From: CAYWTS01 sp964461265
GTDB taxonomy: Bacteria; Bacteroidota; Ignavibacteria; Tepidaquicellales; OLB5
DNA: 60,660 nucleotides
Assembly: GCA_964461265.1 (NCBI GenBank)
Contig: CAYWTS010000010.1
Coordinates: 1 to 60,660, forward strand
Direction of reading: 5' to 3'
How positions within the stretch are numbered: position 1 is the first letter of the stretch; every line of letters begins with the position of its first letter. A program made the position numbers and the translations under genes. Positions 54,074 through 60,660 of the stretch are shown here, one piece after another. The notes beneath the pieces were generated by a model, which searched no databases, was not told the DNA's origin, and was given only the letters and a program-made list of their open reading frames with translations.

Positions 54074-55243
54074 ATGGAAAAATTAATTAAATCACTTAAG
54101 CTTCATACCAAGCATATCCCGATTCTGATGCTGCTTGCAATCCTCATACTTGTTTCCGTTGTAGCGGTTTCTTATATGAATACTTCAGACTTAATTGGAA
54201 ATGATAAACATGTTTATGTTACACTTCAAAATTTGGAGTCAATAGAAAATATTCACAACAATATGAATGAAGCGCAATATGGATATCATTTATACTATGT
54301 TACAGGAGATAAGAACTTTCTTAAACCATTCGAAGAGGCAGCAAAATCGATTGACTCATTATATAATAAACTGAGAAATCTTAATACCGAAAATCCTGCT
54401 GCAAAAAGATATCTTGACACACTTTCAGAGCTTATCAAGAAACGATTTAGCATTTTTAACACTTCCATTTCACTCCAGGAACGCAGCCTCAGAAGACATG
54501 AATCGCAGATAAAAAACCTTTCAAGCGAGGGAAAAGAAGTTCATGTTAAAATTATGGATGTAATTGTCCGCTTTAAACAGGAACAAAAGAACATAATGGG
54601 TTTAAAAATGGAGATGATTAACACAAAAGCAAGGTTCACAAATGTGATACTTATAGGAGGGGCTTTTTTCAGCATAATAATTTTTCTCCTGGTATATTTT
54701 GCAGGTAAATACACAAACCAGCATTTGCATGATCCAAACTCACCATACCTTTCACGTGAAGAGCTCGATAAAATTGTCCGTGACCGCACTGCCGAGATTG
54801 CAAAGATAAACCAGCGGCTTTATAATGAAATAGAAGAACATAATAAAGATGAAGAAGCTGTAAAAACAATTGCCCAGGAATACCGCATGTTATTTGAACA
54901 GGCTCATGATGCCATCCTGATATTCGATCCTGAATCTCATAAAGTACTTGACGTGAATAATAGAGCTTGTGAAGTTTACAGGATAAAGAGAGAAGAGTTT
55001 ATTGGTTTGTCAATGCAGGCACTTTCCAAAAACGAACCCGAATTACAGGCTAATATTAAAATTACGCTCGAAACGGGATTTTATCATAATTTCGAGACTG
55101 TTCATTACAGGAATGACTGCACCGAAATGCTGATGGAAATTAACGCATCAGTTATTAACTACCGCGGTAAAAAAGCAATACTCTCTATAAACCGTGATAT
55201 AACGGAACGGATTTTAAGTTTAATCCCGTTACCGGGTTCATGA
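54074..55243 (+). CDS. CHASE3-PAS sensor protein without output domain
   Basis: 389 residues. Membrane helices at about 16-34 and 186-206 flank a helical CHASE3-like domain (NIHNNMNEAQYGYHLYYVTGD). A coiled coil (REELDKIVRDRTAEIAKINQRL) leads to a PAS domain (about 270-380; LFEQAHDAILIFDPESHKVLDVNNRACE, ending INRDITERI). After the PAS domain the frame ends in LSLIPLPGS instead of a histidine-kinase, cyclase or other output domain. Either a truncated kinase or a stand-alone sensor. No kinase remnant is visible in the 92 bases that follow. Confidence 0.8.
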   Translation: MEKLIKSLKLHTKHIPILMLLAILILVSVVAVSYMNTSDLIGNDKHVYVTLQNLESIENIHNNMNEAQYGYHLYYVTGDKNFLKPFEEAAKSIDSLYNKLRNLNTENPAAKRYLDTLSELIKKRFSIFNTSISLQERSLRRHESQIKNLSSEGKEVHVKIMDVIVRFKQEQKNIMGLKMEMINTKARFTNVILIGGAFFSIIIFLLVYFAGKYTNQHLHDPNSPYLSREELDKIVRDRTAEIAKINQRLYNEIEEHNKDEEAVKTIAQEYRMLFEQAHDAILIFDPESHKVLDVNNRACEVYRIKREEFIGLSMQALSKNEPELQANIKITLETGFYHNFETVHYRNDCTEMLMEINASVINYRGKKAILSINRDITERILSLIPLPGS

Positions 55244-55335
55244 AATACTTTCGTATCCCCGGGTTACGGAATCAAATATTTGATATTTATTGTTACTTAC
55301 TATACAGAAGTATATATTTGCTAATAATTTAATTA

Positions 55336-55683
55336 ATGGAGAATTTAATGAAATTTAACCAGATGCAGGGTATGTTAAAACAGGTTCAGAAGCTGCAGGA
55401 AAAAATGAATCAGGTTCAGGAAACTCTCGAACAGAAAACCATAACCGAAGAAGCAGGCGGAGGAATGGTAAAAGTAACTATCAACGGCAAGCTTCAGATG
55501 ACCAGAATCCAGATAGAAAAAGAAGTAATTAACCCTGAAGAATCAGAAATGCTGGAGGATCTTCTTGTTGCAGCAGTTAATAAAGCAGTAGAAAATGCAC
55601 AGAAAATGGCACAGGAAGAAATGAACAAAGCAACAGAAGGTATGTTGCCTAATATTCCAGGTCTTAACCTGCCCGGTTTATAA
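55336..55683 (+). CDS. ybaB: YbaB/EbfC nucleoid-associated protein
   Basis: 115 residues. N-terminal helix rich in Gln and Glu (MLKQVQKLQEKMNQVQETL), the beta sheet with AGGGMVKVTINGKLQM, and C-terminal helices (LLVAAVNKAVENAQKMAQEEM). Small DNA-binding protein, nearly always next to recR, as here, 7 bases away. Confidence 0.95.
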   Translation: MENLMKFNQMQGMLKQVQKLQEKMNQVQETLEQKTITEEAGGGMVKVTINGKLQMTRIQIEKEVINPEESEMLEDLLVAAVNKAVENAQKMAQEEMNKATEGMLPNIPGLNLPGL

Positions 55684-55690
55684 TTAAAGA

Positions 55691-56287
55691 ATGATAAATA
55701 CATCCGAAAGTCTGGAAAGGCTCGCACAGGAACTTTCGAAACTGCCCAGTATAGGACGTAAAACAGCCCACAGAATTGCTATGTATCTGGCAAAATGTCC
55801 CGATGAAGAAGTAAACTGCCTGGCTGAATCACTGCTTAACCTGAAAAAGAATGTAAAATTATGCTCTGTCTGCTGTAACATTACCGAAAGTGACCCGTGC
55901 AGTATATGCTCCTCTCCGAAAAGAGATAACAGCACAATATGTGTTGTGGAAGAAGCCGGGGATGTTTATGCAATAGAAAAAACAGCCGAGTATAAAGGAT
56001 TGTATCATGTGTTATATGGCATAATCTCACCACTCGATGGAATCGGGCCGGAAGATATTAAAGTCAAGGAATTAATTAGCAGGCTCGGTACCGATATTAA
56101 AGAAGTTATACTGGCATTAAATCCAAGCGTGGAAGGTGAATATACAATTACGTATCTTACAAAGCTTATTAAACCACTGGGAATTAAAATAACACGTATT
56201 GCCAGGGGAATTCCCGTTGGCACCGACCTAGAATTTGCAGATGAAATAACACTTGCAAAAGCAATAGAAGGAAGAATCACTTTATAA
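55691..56287 (+). CDS. recR: Recombination protein RecR
   Basis: 198 residues. Helix-hairpin-helix start (LPSIGRKTAHRIA), zinc finger CSVCCNITESDPCSIC, and Toprim domain with VVEEAGDVYAIEKTAEYKGLYHVL. Acts with RecF and RecO to load RecA at gaps. In the usual ybaB-recR pair. Confidence 0.97.
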   Translation: MINTSESLERLAQELSKLPSIGRKTAHRIAMYLAKCPDEEVNCLAESLLNLKKNVKLCSVCCNITESDPCSICSSPKRDNSTICVVEEAGDVYAIEKTAEYKGLYHVLYGIISPLDGIGPEDIKVKELISRLGTDIKEVILALNPSVEGEYTITYLTKLIKPLGIKITRIARGIPVGTDLEFADEITLAKAIEGRITL

Positions 56288-56293
56288 AAACAC

Positions 56294-57061
56294 ATGTCTA
56301 AGAAACATCCCTGGTATAAGACCTGGTTTAACAGGCAGGACTATCTTGATCTCTACAAACACCGCGATAATCGTGACGCAAAAAAAATCCTGAAGCTTTT
56401 ATTCAACCATATTTCGCTTCCAAAAAATTCAAAAATTCTTGATGTTGCCTGCGGCAACGGGAGACATAGCCTGCTGTTCGCTATGAAGGGATACTCTGTT
56501 ACAGGAATTGACCTCTCTCCCTACCTGATAAGGATTGCTAAAAGTTACGTAACAGGTGATATTAAACACAAGCTTAGGTTCGAAGTAAAAGACATGCGTC
56601 GCATTAATCACCGAAATGAATTTACGCTTGCTGTGAATATTTTTACAAGCTTCGGTTATTTTGATAACGATAAGGATAATTTTAAGGTTATTTATAGCAT
56701 AGCAGATTCATTGAAGCGTAACGGTTACTTCTTATTTGATTTTATCAACAAACACTATATTGCAAAAAACATTATTCCCTATGATATTAATAAAACAAAC
56801 AGAAAGGTCGTTATTCAGCTAAGAAACCTGACTCATAACACCCTAACAAAAGAAATATTTATCGTAAAAGTTCCTTCAGGCAAATTAAATCAGGTAACCG
56901 AACATTTTACCGAAAAAATTAAACTATACGATTTATCAACATTAAGGATTATTTTTACACGTGCAGGATTGAAAATTATAAACCTATTCGGTGATTATGA
57001 AGGAAATAAATATAAAGCTAATAATTCACCAAGACTTATAATACTTGCAAAAAAAGTTTAA
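56294..57061 (+). CDS. Class I SAM-dependent methyltransferase
   Basis: 255 residues. Rossmann fold with SAM motif ILDVACGNGRHSLLFAMKGYSVTGIDLS and acidic loop KDMRRI. The target is not predictable; the type matches small-molecule or cyclopropane-like methyltransferases annotated as generic. Begins 6 bases after recR, so it is in the same operon. Confidence 0.88.
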   Translation: MSKKHPWYKTWFNRQDYLDLYKHRDNRDAKKILKLLFNHISLPKNSKILDVACGNGRHSLLFAMKGYSVTGIDLSPYLIRIAKSYVTGDIKHKLRFEVKDMRRINHRNEFTLAVNIFTSFGYFDNDKDNFKVIYSIADSLKRNGYFLFDFINKHYIAKNIIPYDINKTNRKVVIQLRNLTHNTLTKEIFIVKVPSGKLNQVTEHFTEKIKLYDLSTLRIIFTRAGLKIINLFGDYEGNKYKANNSPRLIILAKKV

Positions 57062-57110
57062 AATAAATTTATTTAAGTTTTTTTAATTAATATTGTTCAA
57101 GATATTTATT

Positions 57111-57290
57111 AGCCCCTGACTTTAGTCAGGGGAATAAAGAAAAATTTACTTTTGTGAACCGTTTCAACGGTTTTGATAAATTGATTTTTAAAATAATTAA
57201 AAGTATTTGTAATATTACACAGAAAGTCATAACCACTCAGGTTCTGAGAGATATCACTACAATACGACAGACAATATTGTCTGTCCTGCA
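57111..57290. repeat. Cluster of four palindromes
   Basis: Within 180 bases: CCCCTGACT-TT-AGTCAGGGG (57113-57132), AACCGTT-TC-AACGGTT (57157-57172), CTCAG-GTT-CTGAG (57236-57248) and the perfect 20-base GACAGACAATATTGTCTGTC (57266-57285). The last one runs into the start of the lipoprotein gene. The arrangement suggests a composite dispersed repeat rather than independent hairpins. Confidence 0.6.
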
Positions 57291-57861
57291 AATATGGATA
57301 GTTGTGGCTACAACATTTACTTTGTTATTAAGCTCATGCGGGTTATTTGAGACACGCAATGCACAGGAACCTGAAACAAGAAGGTCTACGTTTATACCGC
57401 CTACAACACCTGATGCAACTATTCAGAACCTGACTTATTCAATACTTGAAAAAAACTCCACAAATTACAAGAATTGCCTTGTCCAGTCAGGGTATATTTA
57501 CATTCCGGACTCTAAATCACTAAATCAATACGGACAGATATTCCAGAACTGGGACGTGAATTCGGAAAAATTATATTACGATAACCTGATTGCACAGACC
57601 GATGAAAATGCTTCATCAACTTTATTCCTTTCAAACCAGGTAATAACGCAGATAACATCCGACTCTGCAGTAGCAACTGCCGATTATATTGTTGTTTTTC
57701 AGCACAATAAGAACAACGTCCCAACAACAGCAACAGGCAACTTAAGATTTAATATCACAGCAGACGCTGAAAATCTGTTTTATATCAAAAAATGGGAAGA
57801 TTTCCGGAAAAATGACACCGATTTTACCTGGAGCGAATTAAAAGCAAATTTTTCGAATTAA
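57277..57861 (+). CDS. Lipoprotein, possible tandem paralog 1
   Basis: About 195 residues if it starts at TTG 57277, inside a palindrome; the open frame extends further up to a GTG at 57154 through repeat sequence with no ATG. Lipobox in FTLLLSSCGLFE. The mature domain has IQNLTYSILEKNSTNYKNCL ... and ends FYIKKWEDFRKND, which parallels the next gene (WKITRWKDL). The fold could be NTF2-like, uncertain. The palindromic repeat may have destroyed the original start. Confidence 0.65.
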   Translation: MSVLQIWIVVATTFTLLLSSCGLFETRNAQEPETRRSTFIPPTTPDATIQNLTYSILEKNSTNYKNCLVQSGYIYIPDSKSLNQYGQIFQNWDVNSEKLYYDNLIAQTDENASSTLFLSNQVITQITSDSAVATADYIVVFQHNKNNVPTTATGNLRFNITADAENLFYIKKWEDFRKNDTDFTWSELKANFSN

Positions 57862-57883
57862 TCAGATATATAAAATTTTTTAT

Positions 57884-58426
57884 TTGAAAAATAATTGTGT
57901 AGGGTCTGACCGCCGAACAGACCGTTTTATACACATAATAATTATTTCTGTTTTAATGCTATTCTCCAGCTGTTTCAATCCTTTTTCACCGCGTATCGAC
58001 TATTCAGGTACTAATGAAAACATAATAAGCGACCAGAAAACGGTGGAAGGTGTGTTCCAGAATTTTAAATACTCCTATACATTCAAAGATACAACCATAT
58101 ACGGACAGCTTTTAGCCGATGATTTCGTTTTCACTTATTTTGATTATGATTTAGGGCAGGAGGTCTCATGGGACAGGGCAACCGATATGAAAACAACTAA
58201 CGGGCTTTTTATTAATACACAATCGCTTAACCTGATATGGAACAACATTGTTTATGAATCCGGTGACTCGCTTGCAACCGAAGTAAAACGCAGCTTTAAC
58301 CTTACTATTACATTCAATCCATCCGATATACTGAACTTTTACGGTTTTGTTGACCTCTCGCTTGAACGTGCTTCAACCGGTGAGAAATGGAAGATTACAC
58401 GATGGAAAGATTTAACTAATCCGTAG
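57884..58426 (+). CDS. Lipoprotein, possible tandem paralog 2
   Basis: 180 residues, TTG start at 57884. Lipobox in VLMLFSSCFNPF (Cys near residue 30). VEGVFQNFKYSYTFKDTTIYGQLLADDFVFTYFD and the closing KWKITRWKDL resemble the previous gene in layout, suggesting an old tandem duplication. The N-terminal arm before the hydrophobic core is encoded by an inverted repeat GGTCTG (57903-57908) / CAGACC (57918-57923), like the palindrome at the start of its neighbour. Confidence 0.65.
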   Translation: MKNNCVGSDRRTDRFIHIIIISVLMLFSSCFNPFSPRIDYSGTNENIISDQKTVEGVFQNFKYSYTFKDTTIYGQLLADDFVFTYFDYDLGQEVSWDRATDMKTTNGLFINTQSLNLIWNNIVYESGDSLATEVKRSFNLTITFNPSDILNFYGFVDLSLERASTGEKWKITRWKDLTNP

Positions 58427-58687
58427 TTTTATTGCCCGCTGAGGCGTAAAGACGCTAAGAAATATCACACACCAATTACGCGAATTATCCCGAAAAAAAT
58501 ATAATAAAATCAAAACAATTAAAATAAAATATTAATATCCCGCAAAACCGTAAAGGTCCCGAAGTTCAAACAAAGTATTGCAAAATGAATATCAATATTA
58601 TTTACAATACGTATAACAGATTTATTTATCCGGAGCTTAAATTTCTTTGCGTGCTTTGCTATTCTTTGCTGGCTTTGCGGTTAAGAT
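58427..58687. repeat. Intergenic region with degenerate GCAAAG-type repeats
   Basis: Left end CGCTGAGGCGTAAAGACGCTAAG and right end (CTTTGCGTGCTTTGC ... CTTTGCTGGCTTTGCGG) are degenerate inverted copies of a CTTTGCG-type motif that is common as a dispersed repeat. No gene seen. Confidence 0.45.
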
Positions 58688-59110
58688 TTATTTTAAAAGT
58701 ATCATTTTCCTGGAAATTTTAATATCTCCGGTTTCTAAGGTATATATATAAATCCCTGACGGGTAATTACTTGCATCCCACCAACTTGCACTAGTTTTTT
58801 TATCAGTAGCAATTACTTGATTTAAATATACAGGCGCACTGGCTTTAGCCCAGTAATTAGCATCAGGCCCCGGGTCGTTAGGAAATTGCACAAAAACAAA
58901 TAACACAGGGAAAAATGCCTGAGGGTCTGAAGTATATACATCTATGCTTTCAGGTTTATACAGCCCGCCAATTAGTAAATTATCAGGTTCAGGCGGATTT
59001 TGAACGTTCATAGAGCATTGAAAACCATATGGATTATAATCCTGTGAAAAGACAGCATTAAAGCTACATAGCAAAAGAAATAATGTTAGAAATGTTTTTA
59101 AGCATGCCAT
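58688..59110 (-). CDS. Small exported protein with T9SS-like C-terminus
   Basis: 140 residues. Signal peptide (about 1-22, ending FSQ), about 70 residues of uncertain fold, then WWDASNYPSGIYIYTLETGDIKISRKMILLK, the second half of a type IX sorting domain. The first half with YPNPFNP is missing, so either sorting uses a shorter signal or the gene is a fragment. Confidence 0.65.
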   Translation of the reverse strand: MACLKTFLTLFLLLCSFNAVFSQDYNPYGFQCSMNVQNPPEPDNLLIGGLYKPESIDVYTSDPQAFFPVLFVFVQFPNDPGPDANYWAKASAPVYLNQVIATDKKTSASWWDASNYPSGIYIYTLETGDIKISRKMILLK

Positions 59111-59326
59111 TGTTTTATGTTTTTAGTTTTAATGAAAAAGATTAATTAAATTTGTATATAGCAGAGAAGGGGTTAACCCTGTTATGCAGGATTAACATTT
59201 CCAAATAGCTTGCCAGCAAAATGGACCCTTGCTCTGCTTTTTTAATTTTTCCCATAATGATAATAATGAAAAAAATTAAATTAATTGGATGTAATGTTTA
59301 CGGGGGCATTTTAAATATTCTCCTTT
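59111..59326. other. Intergenic region, nothing recognised
   Basis: 216 AT-rich bases between two minus-strand exported-protein genes; it should contain the promoter of the 58688 gene. No hairpin with a T run or gene found. Confidence 0.3.
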
Positions 59327-60577
59327 CTATTTCAATAACGTAAATTTTCTAGTTAAGCTTTTTCCATTAGAGCTTAATACATAAAAATATGTTCCGGAAC
59401 TCAATATATCTGTATTGTAAGTTATTCTGTAGCACCCGCGTGTTAAAAAATTATCAAAAACTATTTCTATCAATTTCCCGGTTATATCATATATATCAAG
59501 TTTATATTTATTATTTTCACAAATTTCAAAGTCTATAACCGTTTTATAATTAAACGGGTTAGGAAAATTTTGATGAAGTATATATCTATCTGGAACCGAA
59601 TTGCTGATTTTGGTTATACTAAGGTATGTTCCACCATTTGTTGTTTGCAAAATATACCCACCTCCGCCTACAACCCAACCTATGCTATCATTATAAAACC
59701 AAAAACTATTTCTAAACCCATCAATAGGTGTAAATTGTTGTATCCAATTCAATCCGCCATTTGTTGACTTAAAAACGTATCCATATGTTCCTCCGCTCCA
59801 GCCTGTGTTTATGCTTGAGAAAAATACAGAGTAATTCTCAGTCCCAGCCGGATACGGAACTGTTGCAATCGAATCCCAAGTAATTCCAAAATTTATGGTT
59901 TTATAGACCCTTTTATTCCCTCTCCCAATTACCCATCCGAATAAGTTATTCACAACACTTATTCTGAAAAAATCTGATAGTACCCCACCATGAGGTACTG
60001 TAACTTCATTCCATACCAATCCACCATCAGTAGACCTAATAATTAATGCTCCATCACCACAAATAATACCAGTTAATGCATCTTTAAAATATACATCTCT
60101 CAAATAGCTGTAGATAACATAAGTAGAATCAAAAGTCGTTCCGCCATTTGTTGTTCTTAGAATATAATTATTCCTAAGAAGCCATCCTGTATTTTCGTTT
60201 AAGAAAAATAAATTAAAGAAACTTGGACTCTGACCCCATAGCCCATTTCTTATAACTATCCAGTTAATGCCTCCATTGGTAGATTTAAGAAACGTTTGAA
60301 ACCAGCCTACACAAAATACTACATTAGCATTAATAGCATCTATCCCATATAAATACTTATCCGTTATACCGCTTGTTTGTTGTATCCAGTTAGTCCCGGC
60401 ATTTGTTGTCTTTAAAATAACGCCACCATCACCGCAAGCCCAACCTGTTTGGCTGTTAATAAAATCTACGTCCAGTAAAGCACTGCTAACCCCGCTGTTT
60501 TGCAATACCCACTGGGGATAACAATCAGTGATTAGTAATGTGTAATTAATAATTATGATAAAAAATATAATTTTCAT
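59327..60577 (-). CDS. T9SS-sorted YCF48/BNR-type beta-propeller protein
   Basis: 416 residues. Signal peptide (about 1-21), then repeated blades of the YCF48 or BNR type, each with a GW motif and TTNGGTNW-like turn (GWACGDGGVILKTTNAGTNW, KSTNGGINW, RTTNGGTTF). The type IX C-terminal domain begins near ILHQNFPNPFNY and ends TRKFTLLK. Expected on the cell surface; role unknown. Six related repeats make this a normal seven-blade propeller with the tail. Confidence 0.85.
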   Translation of the reverse strand: MKIIFFIIIINYTLLITDCYPQWVLQNSGVSSALLDVDFINSQTGWACGDGGVILKTTNAGTNWIQQTSGITDKYLYGIDAINANVVFCVGWFQTFLKSTNGGINWIVIRNGLWGQSPSFFNLFFLNENTGWLLRNNYILRTTNGGTTFDSTYVIYSYLRDVYFKDALTGIICGDGALIIRSTDGGLVWNEVTVPHGGVLSDFFRISVVNNLFGWVIGRGNKRVYKTINFGITWDSIATVPYPAGTENYSVFFSSINTGWSGGTYGYVFKSTNGGLNWIQQFTPIDGFRNSFWFYNDSIGWVVGGGGYILQTTNGGTYLSITKISNSVPDRYILHQNFPNPFNYKTVIDFEICENNKYKLDIYDITGKLIEIVFDNFLTRGCYRITYNTDILSSGTYFYVLSSNGKSLTRKFTLLK

Positions 60578-60660
60578 ATTTTATATATATTTATAAAAAT
60601 CTTTTAATATCCATACAAAAAAACGGGAAATCATTTCCTAAACTGCCTGCCTTTTACAGG

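Noticed and set aside
57154..57276. N-terminal 41 residues of the lipoprotein at 57154
   Set aside because: They come from repeat sequence, have no ATG and would put the hydrophobic core too far from the start.

Overview
The window looks like a scaffold from an uncultured, AT-rich member of the Ignavibacteria / Bacteroidota-Chlorobi group. The evidence is the repeated type IX secretion (T9SS) C-terminal sorting domains with the YPNPFNP signature, bshB1, DUF1573 and DUF2723 proteins, few Shine-Dalgarno sites and an initiator tRNA of Bacteroidota type. A run of 100 Ns at 20923-21022 marks an assembly join, so this is a draft or metagenome assembly.

Layout. 1-4663: the end of a T9SS cargo protein, then an SPFH/SHOCT protein followed by three zinc-ribbon proteins. 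4709-9665 (minus): ggt, an MCE/MlaD protein, greA, ribBA, yajC. 10037-14852 (minus): an operon PASTA protein-rpe-nnrDE fusion-vanZ-like-tgt. 14983-20806: a deaminase, several T9SS cargo proteins and an orphan nuoI, a small unknown and a secreted poly-lysine protein. 21023-23392: mnmA, then arsM-arsR with an operator-like palindrome. 23469-30099 (minus): a polyferredoxin / sensor kinase / sigma-54 activator operon, preceding an operon for three exported proteins whose promoter matches the sigma-54 consensus. 30252-32291: a broken small gene, a small membrane protein and an amino acid permease. 32395-32830: initiator tRNA with a GIY-YIG gene lodged between the tRNA and a scrambled copy of its 3' end. 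32947-40260 (minus): pyrC, FAH-family, DUF2723, ParA-like and valS, all overlapping. 40279-44980: tRNA-Val, cdsA, CPBP protease, outer-membrane protein, lipoprotein. 45435-50119: mazG, dacB, uvrB, DUF192. 50116-53239 (minus): nitrilase family, DUF1573, DoxX/MauE, rhodanese, DUF1573. 53343-57061: bshB1, CHASE3-PAS protein, ybaB, recR, methyltransferase. 57277-60577: two lipoproteins and two more exported proteins.

Most genes are housekeeping. The strongest unexplained signals are: (1) a self-contained sigma-54 circuit at 23.5-30.1 kb in which activator, near-consensus promoter and an upstream dyad all lie together; (2) the tRNA-fMet / GIY-YIG insertion with a 20-bp direct repeat and mini-hairpins; (3) a tRNA-guanine transglycosylase that lacks all three zinc-binding cysteines; (4) a DUF1573-rhodanese-MauE-DUF1573 envelope cluster sharing Cys-Gly-Cys motifs; (5) an SPFH protein with three zinc-ribbon partners separated by a terminator; (6) two foldback elements with the same ends, plus several palindromic repeats, some inside coding sequence. 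No CRISPR array, rRNA, prophage or complete insertion sequence was seen.
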